From Acinetobacter sp. ANC 4558 (GTDB taxonomy: Bacteria; Pseudomonadota; Gammaproteobacteria; Pseudomonadales; Moraxellaceae): DNA of 64,000 bases. Each line of letters opens with the position of its first letter. Position 1 is the stretch's first letter. The notes beneath the pieces are model-generated. The model was not told the DNA's origin. It worked only from the letters and a program-made list of their open reading frames with translations, and did no database searches. This document shows positions 18,806 to 26,532 of the stretch, in pieces. The DNA lies in contig NZ_NEGH01000003.1 of the NCBI RefSeq assembly GCF_002135375.1, forward strand, positions 62,001 to 126,000. Reading direction: 5' to 3'. A program made the position numbers and the translations under genes.

Positions 18806-19714
18806 ATGTTAAATCATAAACAATACCGTTCTATTGATCAGTTTGTTCGTAACCTAGCAACAGGTTCCAAGAGCCAACAGCTTAACCCTACCGATTTACT
18901 TCCTGAATTTATGCTTGATTCTAGATACAAATATAGTGAAGCAATTGAGATTTATGCTGAAGTGATGCAGTTGCTTAAATCGAAAAAGGAATATGTATCT
19001 CAACATGGCATGAAGGAATATGTATTTGAGTACATTCAAAGCCAAGCGAAAAGAATTACTGATCAAGATGCTGGCTACAGACGTTGTGAAATAAAAAATC
19101 AAAATAAGTTACGAGATTATCTGACCAATCTTTTGAATCATTATGCGCGGTTGCTCTTTGTGCGTGTGGATTTTGCGATTAAGAAACAATATCAGCATGA
19201 AGTTGATATTGAAAAATTCCAAGGCTATTTACAGGTGATGTCGAATCGCTACTCCAATCAAGATGGCTATTTTTCTGGTTTACAGGGCTATGCATGGGCA
19301 ATAGAGGAAGGTATGGATAAGGGATTACATTGCCATACTTTGTTGATATTTGATGGAAATAAGCATCAACATGATTTTGGTCTTGGATTACAGATTGGGC
19401 AGTATTGGACTCAATTAACACAAGACAAGGGATGTTGTTTTATTTCTAATGATCCTGAGTATAAAAAGAAATTTATTCAGAGTGATACATTGGGTATAGG
19501 CATGATTCATCGAGATAATCCAAAAGAAGTACACAATGCCTTAAGTGCTGCTCAATATCTGGTAAACCCTGAAAAAGAGCTTCAACACCTTCGTGTTCGT
19601 CTGCCTCGAATGCGGACCTTTGGTACTGGGCAATATGTCACCAAAAATCGTAGAGGAATTGATCAGAAAAAGAACGAGTATTTGCATGGTTTTTCAGCAC
19701 AGAGCTATCTCTAA
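18806..19714 (+). CDS. YfjJ/YagK-type (inovirus Gp2-like) HUH replication-related protein
   Basis: The 302-aa protein resembles the YagK/YfjJ C-terminal domain family, common in P4-like islands and inoviruses and related to rolling-circle Rep proteins. The HUH metal motif is H175-C-H177 in GMDKGLHCHTLLIF. An upstream conserved segment LLFVRVDFAIKK and a downstream NALSAAQYLVNPEK carry other family signatures. Such proteins are thought to nick or bind a replication origin, but activity is rarely shown. The gene is preceded by a 9-bp inverted repeat and followed by a 413-base structured gap, either of which might be its target. Confidence 0.75.
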   Translation: MLNHKQYRSIDQFVRNLATGSKSQQLNPTDLLPEFMLDSRYKYSEAIEIYAEVMQLLKSKKEYVSQHGMKEYVFEYIQSQAKRITDQDAGYRRCEIKNQNKLRDYLTNLLNHYARLLFVRVDFAIKKQYQHEVDIEKFQGYLQVMSNRYSNQDGYFSGLQGYAWAIEEGMDKGLHCHTLLIFDGNKHQHDFGLGLQIGQYWTQLTQDKGCCFISNDPEYKKKFIQSDTLGIGMIHRDNPKEVHNALSAAQYLVNPEKELQHLRVRLPRMRTFGTGQYVTKNRRGIDQKKNEYLHGFSAQSYL

Positions 19715-19775
19715 GCTTGACGATATTCCTTTAGCTGATTATTCTTGCCCTACTGACCTACATTGTCAGTCGGTT

Positions 19776-19969
19776 TTGACAGACCGCTATCCTAAGTGCA
19801 CTAAAAGATCTCTTCTTTTGGTGTGTGCCCTCGTGCTCCCTCTGCGGTAGAACGGGAGGGGGACACCTTCGGGTGTGCTGATTCTTAGGTTCAGTCTGTC
19901 AACCCTCTTTCGTTCTGCCACCATAATCAATTGACAGTGATTTGGTAGAACTTCTTGATACCTAAGGAG
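19776..19969 (+). ncRNA. Structured segment with two mutually exclusive pairings (candidate regulatory RNA)
   Basis: The segment is clearly more GC-rich than its surroundings. Arm 1 (19776-19796, TTGACAGAC..CCTAAG) can pair with arm 2 (19884-19902, CTTAGG..GTCTGTCAA). Arm 2 can instead pair with arm 3 (TTGACAG at 19931-19937 and ACCTAAG at 19960-19966). Inside the first pairing lie CTCCC/GGGAG (19836-19858) and ACACC-TTCG-GGTGT (19863-19876), a stable UUCG tetraloop hairpin. GTTCTGCCA/TGGTAGAAC (19912-19951) adds another stem. Arm 3 overlaps AAGGAG (19964-19969), the ribosome site of a 21-codon frame. This is the layout of a translational switch. A DNA origin of the HUH protein is the main alternative. 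Confidence 0.5.
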
Positions 19970-19975
19970 TCCGCC

Positions 19976-20041
19976 ATGCGAACTTATTTTAAAAATAATT
20001 TTCTATTCTCTTTATTTTCATCCATTCCCATCTTGATTTAG
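19976..20041 (+). CDS. Possible 21-aa hydrophobic peptide
   Basis: ATG at 19976 follows an excellent AAGGAG ribosome site with 6-base spacing and encodes MRTYFKNNFLFSLFSSIPIL plus Ile, then TAG. The peptide is short, basic at the N-terminus and hydrophobic after. It may be a leader peptide of the structured segment upstream, a small membrane toxin, or the left-over start of a lost gene. The strong ribosome site is the only real support. Confidence 0.35.
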   Translation: MRTYFKNNFLFSLFSSIPILI

Positions 20042-20127
20042 TCAGGTATTGGCACATTGTTGTGAATAGCTTTTTAAGTACTTCACAATAATCAAAATTG
20101 AATGATGAATAATTAGAGGGAAATCCC

Positions 20128-20430
20128 GTGTCCTATTTTAATTTGGCTACTGCACCAAAATATCCTTATTTTTCTATTTTTAAGATTCTATGCGTTGCAA
20201 TACTAACGATGCTATTGAGTGCTTGTGCCCCTAAAGTTGAACGCCAGTTCAAACAAGGTTGTAAAGAAGCAGGAGGTAATAATGCCTTCTGTTCATGTGT
20301 CTACGATAAATTAGAAGCACATTACGGTACTCAGACACTCAAAGATATTGAAGATATTTATAAAGTCCCTGCTGACTTTAATGAGCGTGGTCAGGCCTAC
20401 ACGCTGAAATGTATCCATAAATTGAAATAA
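20128..20430 (+). CDS. Small island lipoprotein with four cysteines
   Basis: The 100-aa product has a membrane helix (about residues 18-32) ending in a lipobox LLSAC, so it is a probable lipoprotein with mature Cys33. The mature part has three more cysteines (FKQGCKEAGGNNAFCSCVYDKL) and resembles short periplasmic proteins with paired CxxxC-type helices. No function is known to me. It starts with GTG after AGAGGG. It heads a run of small membrane-associated genes in the island core. Confidence 0.7.
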   Translation: MSYFNLATAPKYPYFSIFKILCVAILTMLLSACAPKVERQFKQGCKEAGGNNAFCSCVYDKLEAHYGTQTLKDIEDIYKVPADFNERGQAYTLKCIHKLK

Positions 20431-20462
20431 AAAAATAATTCAAGTATTTAGGATTTTAAACA

Positions 20463-20609
20463 ATGAGAAATTTTATTGGTTTCTATGTCATCGTATTGCT
20501 GGGTTATTGGCTTTATTTGATTTATAGCTATCCAGATTTGTATTCTAAAGCCTACCTGTTCGGTAAGGCATTAACGTGGCCTTTTCAGTTGTTGGGTTGG
20601 ATTTTTTAA
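20463..20609 (+). CDS. 48-aa membrane protein
   Basis: A short frame encodes MRNFIGFYVIVLLGYWLYLI and on to 48 residues, ending LLGWIF. It has one clear membrane helix (about 5-22) and a second hydrophobic tail. It lies in the 207-base gap between the lipoprotein and the J-domain gene, on the same strand, and fills most of that gap. Such tiny proteins are typical of this island core type, and no function can be given. Confidence 0.5.
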   Translation: MRNFIGFYVIVLLGYWLYLIYSYPDLYSKAYLFGKALTWPFQLLGWIF

Positions 20610-20637
20610 AGCTCAACACTGACGATCAGGATCAATT

Positions 20638-21309
20638 ATGGCCCAAATTACTTTTCAACATTTTTTACAACAGACTGTTTTGAGGCATCATCTCAAAGCA
20701 CAACTCGGTATTTATATTACACCGGATATCCCTTATAAAAAGCGCTTAGGTGCACAATATTATCTACCAGAGCAGATCAATCACTCAGCTATACTTTTAC
20801 TAGTTGATGACACGGTATTCGGTAGTGCTAAGGCTGGATTAGTTGTAACTGACACAGGATTATATTATCGAGCAGATTTTGAATCGATGTCTCATTACCC
20901 TTTTCAAATGTTACAGTCTATTGAAGCTAAGCTGGGCTTAATCAATCATGATCTTATTTTGAATCATCAAATACAGTTAAATTTCACACAGCTTTCAAGC
21001 TCATCCATACAGATACTTGCTCAAGTACTCGATGCTTTTCTACAGCAATTACATCATCACGATGAGCACAAGCAATACGTTGATCGTGATGCAATGTCTG
21101 TTGTACACGCCTGTAAATTATTCGAATTACAGCCAGAGCAATTGAATAGCCTAACCCTTAAACAGGCATATCGAAAAAAGATAGCAATATTTCATCCTGA
21201 TCAGTATCACAATTTACCCTTGGCAGTACAGGAGCTCATTGCTGATCATGCTCAACAGCTCAATCAAGCACGTGAAGTATTACAAGAGTGGATTCGATAT
21301 TCAGAATAA
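20638..21309 (+). CDS. J-domain protein
   Basis: This 223-aa protein ends in a DnaJ-like domain (about 168-220): LTLKQAYRKKIAIFHPDQYH with the HPD tripeptide at 186-188, followed by a helix III with QLNQAREVLQEW. J-domains stimulate the ATPase of a DnaK chaperone. The N-terminal two thirds has no recognised domain and may select the client. Similar genes occur in island and plasmid cores beside YqaJ and DUF932 genes, suggesting a role in element replication or recombination. That link is inference. Confidence 0.75.
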   Translation: MAQITFQHFLQQTVLRHHLKAQLGIYITPDIPYKKRLGAQYYLPEQINHSAILLLVDDTVFGSAKAGLVVTDTGLYYRADFESMSHYPFQMLQSIEAKLGLINHDLILNHQIQLNFTQLSSSSIQILAQVLDAFLQQLHHHDEHKQYVDRDAMSVVHACKLFELQPEQLNSLTLKQAYRKKIAIFHPDQYHNLPLAVQELIADHAQQLNQAREVLQEWIRYSE

Positions 21310-21447
21310 ATAAATTTCAGATACATATTACCCAGATGAAGACCGGAAATTTATTTATCGGTCGTACTTATACATTCACAACATGATGATGTTTATTCTA
21401 TTGCGTTTGGAAAAAACGATTCATTATTTCCATAGTGGGAACAAAAA

Positions 21448-21810
21448 ATGAAAATATTCATTTGGACATTTTTAATTCTTCTTATATCCATATCGACATT
21501 AACTGCATGTGGCTCTTCTTCTTTAGATCCAGATACATTTAGTGTAGAAATTTCAGTACAAGATAATAGTAATTGGTGGTCTGGTGCTCAGACTGTTTCA
21601 GTATTGATGATCCGTTCTAATGTCGCTGAACAAATAGAGGTCACCAATGTTACGGTCAATAATGGCCAATGTGGTTATCAAAATATAAATTTCCCACGCT
21701 ATTTTCAAATGGGACAAATCTTAAAATTACAATTGAAATGTCATGTCAATAACGTAGTACAAGTCGATGTAGAAACCACTCAAGGCCAGCTTAGCTACCA
21801 GTTTAATTAA
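21448..21810 (+). CDS. Small island lipoprotein
   Basis: The 120-aa product begins with a type II signal peptide MKIFIWTFLILLISISTLTA and then Cys21, with the lipobox LTAC. The mature part is beta-rich (SVEISVQDNSNWWSGAQTVS, then VEVTNVTVNNGQCGYQ) with two further cysteines that could form a disulphide. No family is recognised. It ends 24 bases before a strong terminator at 21835-21869, which closes this small group of genes. Confidence 0.65.
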   Translation: MKIFIWTFLILLISISTLTACGSSSLDPDTFSVEISVQDNSNWWSGAQTVSVLMIRSNVAEQIEVTNVTVNNGQCGYQNINFPRYFQMGQILKLQLKCHVNNVVQVDVETTQGQLSYQFN

Positions 21811-21834
21811 TAGCTAACAACAGAGAAAGAATTT

Positions 21835-21869
21835 AAAAGCCATGTCCTGCAAAGGGCATGGCTTTTTTT
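21835..21869 (+). terminator. Terminator after the second lipoprotein gene
   Basis: AAAAGCCATG and CATGGCTTTT flank a 12-base loop, followed by more T. It is a strong intrinsic terminator. Confidence 0.85.
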
Positions 21870-21892
21870 ATGACTGTTTAGAGGAAAAAATA

Positions 21893-22219
21893 ATGAAATT
21901 TTGTCCATATTGTGGATCAGAGCAATTAATCCGTATTGATCGTATATCAACAGAAAGTACTGGCACATCTGGTGCTTTCTTTTCTTCAGCCAATATTACT
22001 GCCATCTGTACTCAATTAGCACGAGGCATGAAAGTACCTCCATTACTAGGTACAGCAGTAGGTATTGTAGTTAGTGGTGTTGCTTTGGTGATTCAAGAGC
22101 ATTTTACGCCTAAAAAACTTTCATCCTTCATATCGATGATGTTTTGTACTAGTTGTCAACAAAGCTTTGATTGTCCAAATCATCATGCTCAATCATCACA
22201 TTCAGATAATAGACTTTAA
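21893..22219 (+). CDS. Small zinc-ribbon membrane protein
   Basis: The 108-aa product starts MKFCPYCGSEQLIRIDRIST, a CxxC zinc-ribbon half, and ends with a second CTSCQQSFDCPNHH containing CxxC, so the two ends likely share one zinc ion. A hydrophobic, glycine-rich segment (LGTAVGIVVSGVALVIQ, about residues 48-70) lies between. The ATG at 21893 follows GAGGAAAAAA; the longer upstream frame would start inside the preceding terminator and is rejected. Function is unknown. It precedes the DUF932 gene by 13 bases. Confidence 0.65.
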   Translation: MKFCPYCGSEQLIRIDRISTESTGTSGAFFSSANITAICTQLARGMKVPPLLGTAVGIVVSGVALVIQEHFTPKKLSSFISMMFCTSCQQSFDCPNHHAQSSHSDNRL

Positions 22220-22232
22220 GGAGATTCTCATC

Positions 22233-23270
22233 ATGGCACATCAAATTGAACAAATGGCTTACGTTGGTGAAACACCTTGGCATGGTTTAGGAAATCAATT
22301 GACTGAACATCAACCCATTGAAGTCTGGGCTAAACAGGCAGGTATGGATTGGCGAATTGAATCTTCAGATGTCAGCTATATGGCAAAGAATGAACGTGGT
22401 CAAAGCATTATTATGCCTTTTGAAGAGCAACGTGTGCTGTATCGCTCTGATACGCATGCACCTTTATCCGTTGTGAGCCAACGCTATCAAGAGGTTCAAC
22501 CTATCGAAATTCTAGAGTTTTATCGGGATTTGACTGAACAATCCGGCTTTGAACTCGAAACTGCTGGAGTATTGAAAGGTGGTAAGAAACTGTGGGCTTT
22601 AGCACGTACAGGGCAATCTACAGCGTTAAAAGGCAAAGATGTCAGTCATGGTTATATTCTGCTGGCAACCGCTTGTGATGGCAGTTTGGCGACCACAGCT
22701 CAATTTACCTCAATTCGTGTAGTCTGTAATAACACCTTAGCCATTGCCCTTAAGGGGGCAAATGCCAGTGCCGGTGTAGTCAAAGTTCCACATAGCACCA
22801 AGTTTGATGCGGATAAGGTCAAACAACAACTTGGTCTTTCAGTGAATAACTGGCATGAGCATATGTATGAAATGAAACAGCTGACTCAGCGCAAAGTATC
22901 ACAACAAGAAGCGGCTGCTTATTTCGACTCCGTGTTTAACAACAGCACAATGGTGATGATTGACGCTGAAGATAACTTGATTCAGTTCTATCGTCAGGTT
23001 GCCTCAAATGCTCAAAATCAAGCGAATAAGACGGAACCAAATGGTCGTGCAATGACCAAGGCGATGAACATGTTTAATGGTCAAGGACGAGGTGCAGAGC
23101 TTTCGTCAGCCAAAGATACCGCTTATGGCTTACTGTGCGCCATGACTGAGTTTGTGGACCATGAGCGTCGTGCGATGAGTACTGATCATCGTTTAGATTC
23201 CGCATGGTTTGGTGCAGGTGCAGGATTAAAGCAACGTGCCTTAGATAACGCATTACAACTTATAGCCTAA
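22233..23270 (+). CDS. DUF932 domain protein
   Basis: The protein of 345 aa matches the DUF932 family found in phages, plasmids and integrative elements. Typical features are ETPWHGLGNQLTE near the start, PLSVVSQRYQEVQPIEILEF, and CDGSLATTAQFTSIRVVCNN. DUF932 genes are nearly always near recombination genes, and the neighbouring YqaJ exonuclease gene fits, but the biochemical role is unknown. The ATG at 22233 follows AAGGAG at good spacing, which decides the start against an in-frame upstream codon. A terminator at 23317-23347 follows. Confidence 0.85.
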   Translation: MAHQIEQMAYVGETPWHGLGNQLTEHQPIEVWAKQAGMDWRIESSDVSYMAKNERGQSIIMPFEEQRVLYRSDTHAPLSVVSQRYQEVQPIEILEFYRDLTEQSGFELETAGVLKGGKKLWALARTGQSTALKGKDVSHGYILLATACDGSLATTAQFTSIRVVCNNTLAIALKGANASAGVVKVPHSTKFDADKVKQQLGLSVNNWHEHMYEMKQLTQRKVSQQEAAAYFDSVFNNSTMVMIDAEDNLIQFYRQVASNAQNQANKTEPNGRAMTKAMNMFNGQGRGAELSSAKDTAYGLLCAMTEFVDHERRAMSTDHRLDSAWFGAGAGLKQRALDNALQLIA

Positions 23271-23316
23271 GTTATTTGAAAATTACGCCTAAACATTAAG
23301 GCGATCTCATAATGAT

Positions 23317-23347
23317 CTGTCTGACATTCGTCAGACAGGTTTTTTTT
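23317..23347 (+). terminator. Terminator between DUF932 and yqaJ genes
   Basis: CTGTCTGAC-ATTC-GTCAGACAG, then G and eight T. It is a perfect 9-bp stem with a T tract. Confidence 0.88.
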
Positions 23348-23389
23348 ATGTCGTTTATTTGCATCGCATTCAACGATGAGGAAAAAATC

Positions 23390-24448
23390 ATGAATCCAAA
23401 TAATATATCAACTCAATCACAGCCAGTACTTTCATCGGGTGCTGTTCTTTCAGAATTGATCACGCATAAAAAAGCGAATTCAGCCAAACGTTTAGTCAAT
23501 ACTAAAAATATGGCTTATCAAGAGTGGCTTGAAGTTAGAAAACAGGGTATTGGCAGTAGTGATGCCGCAACCGCCTGTGGTTTGAACCCTTATATGTCGA
23601 TGCTTGAACTTTGGATGATCAAAACAGGACGGCAAACACAGTCGATTGAAGATGAAAGTTCTGGTGTTGCTCCACTGTATTGGGGCAAACAACTCGAACC
23701 ATTGGTCGCTGAGTATTACAGCATGCATACCAATAATAAGGTACGCCGAGTTAATGCGGTGTTACAGCATCCTGATCCTGATAAACATTTTATGCTGGCT
23801 AATCTCGATTATGCCGTTGTTGGAACTGATGAGGTGCAAATTCTCGAGTGTAAGACAGCAGGGCAACATGGTATCAAGCTTTGGCGTGATGGTGTGCCCT
23901 TGTATGTACTGTGTCAGGTACAACATCAGCTGGCAGTTACAGGGAAACAAGCAGCGCATGTTTGTGTATTACTGTGTAGTCACGAAACCAAGATCTTTAA
24001 GGTCTCTCGTGATGAAGCGGTCATTGAACAGATGATTCAGGCAGAGCGTTATTTTTGGGACTGTGTGATAAGCGATACGCCACCTTCTGTCGATGCCAGT
24101 ACTTCTGCTGCAAAAGTGATTCAGCAATTGTATCCAGCACATATCCCACTTTCAGTTGAGGATTTATCCGAGCTTCCTGAAGCCAATCAATTGTTTGAGC
24201 AGTTGATTCAAAGTAAGCAACAGATTGAAGTTCATCAAGAGATTTTTGATCAAAGTAAACATCAGATTCAAATGTTGATGAAAGATGCAGAGCGTGCGCT
24301 ATTCAAAGCTGGCTCAGTGATTTGGAAACGATCTCAAGACAGTATAAGTTTAGATACGAAAGCTTTATTGAAAGCTCAGCCTGAATTACTCAGCCAGTAT
24401 CCCTTACATAGAGCAGGGAGCCGTCGCTTCAATATCTATACGGAGTAA
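23390..24448 (+). CDS. YqaJ-type (lambda exonuclease-like) viral recombinase
   Basis: This 352-aa protein has the YqaJ nuclease domain in its first two thirds. YQEWLEVRKQGIGSSDAATA gives the conserved R and GGSD-like motif, followed by LYWGKQLEPLVAEYY, then MLANLDYAV with the first acidic residue and VQILECKTA with the E-x-K pair of the PD-(D/E)xK fold. It would degrade one DNA strand to make single-stranded tails for recombination, with a RecT-like partner; none was recognised here. The C-terminal third is helical. The ATG at 23390 follows GAGGAAAAAATC; the longer frame would start inside the terminator. Confidence 0.88.
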   Translation: MNPNNISTQSQPVLSSGAVLSELITHKKANSAKRLVNTKNMAYQEWLEVRKQGIGSSDAATACGLNPYMSMLELWMIKTGRQTQSIEDESSGVAPLYWGKQLEPLVAEYYSMHTNNKVRRVNAVLQHPDPDKHFMLANLDYAVVGTDEVQILECKTAGQHGIKLWRDGVPLYVLCQVQHQLAVTGKQAAHVCVLLCSHETKIFKVSRDEAVIEQMIQAERYFWDCVISDTPPSVDASTSAAKVIQQLYPAHIPLSVEDLSELPEANQLFEQLIQSKQQIEVHQEIFDQSKHQIQMLMKDAERALFKAGSVIWKRSQDSISLDTKALLKAQPELLSQYPLHRAGSRRFNIYTE

Positions 24449-24496
24449 TTCATCTCCATATTGCTCCAATCCAAAAACAGCAAAGCCGTCCCGTTT

Positions 24497-24523
24497 GCCC
24501 TTCCTCCATCATGGAGGAAGGGC
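24497..24523 (+). promoter_or_regulatory. 11-bp hairpin holding GGAGGAAGGG
   Basis: GCCCTTCCTCC-ATCAT-GGAGGAAGGGC is a perfect inverted repeat without a T run. The right arm is itself a strong ribosome-site-like sequence that the left arm would mask. It lies between yqaJ and a small, frame-disrupted gene. Confidence 0.55.
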
Positions 24524-24549
24524 GTGAGAACAGCTTTGCTTCTTCAACA

Positions 24550-24699
24550 TGCCTAAAAAAGAAAGAAATGCGGAACTTTTTCGTCTTTTTGGAGTTACCT
24601 CCTAAAAAGAAACGATCTGGTCCCAAGGCAAAAGAGTCATGTAGTCAAAACATATCTGAAATCGATAAAAAATTAATTCAAGGAAATCACCATGATTAA
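24550..24699 (+). pseudogene. Small basic gene split by a +1 frame change
   Basis: From ATG 24550 the frame reads MPKKERNAELFRLFGVTS then stops at TAA. Shifting +1 just before the stop continues PPKKKRSGPKAKESCSQNIS and on to the end at 24699, which overlaps the next gene by 8 bases. The two halves together make a plausible ~48-aa basic protein. An alternative frame in phase with the second half can start at 24511 inside the hairpin. It could be a mutated gene, a programmed frameshift, or a sequencing error. Confidence 0.35.
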
Positions 24700-25567
24700 A
24701 GGTTTAGCTATTACCCCACCGATTCTAGGGCGAATCAGCATTGGTCGAGTGGTTGAGAAAAATGGTAAACGTGTACCTGAAAAAGATGACCAATTTACCA
24801 TTACCAGTCAGATCCAAAATAAAGAAGGTTGGGTGAAACATCCTTTAGATGAACAACTACGAGCACAAGCTCCAAACCAAAAACTACGCAGTATTCCTGT
24901 ACGCATGCTATTTAATGATCCTGATTTGAATCTGCGAGCTGAATACAGTTTATTTGATCGTCAGACAGGACGGCCTGTTTGTGTTGGAAATGGAGAAACC
25001 TGTCAACGGATGACAGCACAAGGAGTAGAGCAACATTCCTGTCCATCACCTGATCTGTGTGCTTTAGCGCAAGGTGGGCACTGTAAACCCTATGGGCGTT
25101 TGTATGCCAATTTAGATCAGTCAGATGAAATGGGCAGTTTTATTTTTAGAACCACTGGATTTAACAGTATTCGAACTCTCGCAGCTCGATTGCGTTACTA
25201 CCATGCAGCTTCCAATGGTTTGCTTTCATGCCTGCCACTGCAATTGACCTTACGTGGAAAGAGTACGACTCAAAGCTATCGTCAACCTGTTTACTACGTG
25301 GATCTCACCTTACGTGATGGTACAGATTTACAGTCAGCGATTCAAACTGCTCAAGAAATTCATCAACACAGTCAGCAAGCAGGTTTTAATCAGCAAGCTT
25401 TGGATCAGGTCGCAAGTGAGGGGTTAAGGAATGCACAGTTTATACAAGAGCCAATGGAGATATTAGATGAGTTTTATCACATTGGGCAGCATGACCAACC
25501 TACGATGGAAACAGTAAATGTAGGTTTATCACAACAACTGAAACAATCGGTTCAGCAAGTTAGTTAA
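24692..25567 (+). CDS. Cysteine-rich phage-type protein (often labelled hydrolase or metal-binding)
   Basis: This 291-aa protein resembles a family in integrative elements and phages that looks like Gp3-type recombination directionality factors. The middle has a cysteine cluster with probable metal ligands: CVGNGETCQRM, HSCPSPDLCALAQGGHCKPYG. It is followed by a conserved FRTTGFNSIRTLAARLRYY segment. Its place after yqaJ and before alpA fits a recombination or excision role; this is inference. The start ATG at 24692 follows AAGGAAATCACC. It overlaps the end of the preceding small gene by 8 bases. Confidence 0.7.
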   Translation: MIKGLAITPPILGRISIGRVVEKNGKRVPEKDDQFTITSQIQNKEGWVKHPLDEQLRAQAPNQKLRSIPVRMLFNDPDLNLRAEYSLFDRQTGRPVCVGNGETCQRMTAQGVEQHSCPSPDLCALAQGGHCKPYGRLYANLDQSDEMGSFIFRTTGFNSIRTLAARLRYYHAASNGLLSCLPLQLTLRGKSTTQSYRQPVYYVDLTLRDGTDLQSAIQTAQEIHQHSQQAGFNQQALDQVASEGLRNAQFIQEPMEILDEFYHIGQHDQPTMETVNVGLSQQLKQSVQQVS

Positions 25568-25643
25568 GAGAGTTAATTTTTTACGGAAGTCCTTATTCAT
25601 TTGAGCGAACAACCGCTCGCATCAATGATTAGGAGTAAAGCTC

Positions 25644-25871
25644 ATGAATGCGTTTATCGGTCAAACATTTCAAATGAATCAACTCATCAACATTAAGCAG
25701 GTTGTAGAATTTGTAGGAGTAGCACGTTCTACCATCTATGAAATGATGGATGAGAACTCACCTTACTACGACCCTACTTTTCCAAAGAAAGTCAAAATTA
25801 GCCAAAATCGTATCGGTTGGTCAGCTTATGAGATTAATCAATGGATTGAAAAAAAGCTTGCTGAGCGTTAA
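25644..25871 (+). CDS. AlpA family regulator / excisionase
   Basis: The 75-aa protein is a MerR-like winged helix of the AlpA type: LINIKQVVEFVGVARSTIYE is the recognition unit, FPKKVKISQNRIGW the wing, and AYEINQWIEKKLAER the last helix. In P4-like elements AlpA controls int expression and excision. TTAGGAG precedes the ATG. It is the last gene of the element core: a strong terminator follows at once, and the cargo begins beyond it. Confidence 0.9.
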   Translation: MNAFIGQTFQMNQLINIKQVVEFVGVARSTIYEMMDENSPYYDPTFPKKVKISQNRIGWSAYEINQWIEKKLAER

Positions 25872-25876
25872 TAACC

Positions 25877-25907
25877 AGGGAGCTTTTGCTCCCTTATTTT
25901 TTTGTTT
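25877..25907 (+). terminator. Terminator separating island core from cargo
   Basis: AGGGAGC-TTTT-GCTCCCT followed by TATTTTTTT. It is a strong intrinsic terminator six bases after the alpA stop. Confidence 0.9.
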
Positions 25908-25947
25908 TTTAGTAGACTGAGATCAACCTTTAGCCTAAGTCCTCAAT

Positions 25948-26532
25948 ATGAAAACAATAGATTATTACAACAAATATGCAGATGAATTTACACAAGCAAC
26001 ATTAAATGTAGATATGGAAAGCCTGTATCAGCTTTTTTTAGCTGAGTTGCCTGAGTATGTTCACATCCTTGATGTTGGTTGTGGATCTGGGCGTGACACT
26101 TTAGCTTTTAAAAATAAAGGCTATAAAGTCGATGCAATAGATTACTCAGTAGGGCTTGTAGAAAGAGCAACCTTACTTACGGGTATTCAAGTGAAGTTGC
26201 AGAGCTTTTATGAGATTGATGAGCAAGAGATTTATGAAGGTGTGTGGGCATGTGCCTCTTTATTGCATTGTGAACGTAATCGATTGGTTGAGGTCGTAGG
26301 GAAGCTGGTAAATGCATTGAAACCAAATGGCGTGCTATATATGTCATTTAAATATGGTGATAGTGATCGAGACAAGGATGGTCGAGTATTTACTGATTTA
26401 AACGAAGAACAAGCGGAGGCTTTACGAGAGCAGTTTGATTATGTTCAAAAAATTAATCAGTGGACCACAATAGATCAGCGACCTGATAGACAAGAAAAAT
26501 GGCTCAATTTGCTTTGGAAAAAATATGCCTGA
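25948..26532 (+). CDS. Class I SAM-dependent methyltransferase (TehB-like)
   Basis: This 194-aa Rossmann methyltransferase has motif I VHILDVGCGSGRDTLAF (about residues 35-51), the acidic end of strand 2 in VDAIDYSVGLV, and motif IV/post-IV WACASLLHCERN. The layout fits small-molecule methyltransferases such as TehB better than DNA methylases: there is no DPPY or PC motif. It overlaps the HNH gene by 8 bases (ATGCCTGA), so the two are translationally coupled. It is the first gene of the cargo behind the alpA terminator. A role in the defence locus is suggested only by position. Confidence 0.82.
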   Translation: MKTIDYYNKYADEFTQATLNVDMESLYQLFLAELPEYVHILDVGCGSGRDTLAFKNKGYKVDAIDYSVGLVERATLLTGIQVKLQSFYEIDEQEIYEGVWACASLLHCERNRLVEVVGKLVNALKPNGVLYMSFKYGDSDRDKDGRVFTDLNEEQAEALREQFDYVQKINQWTTIDQRPDRQEKWLNLLWKKYA

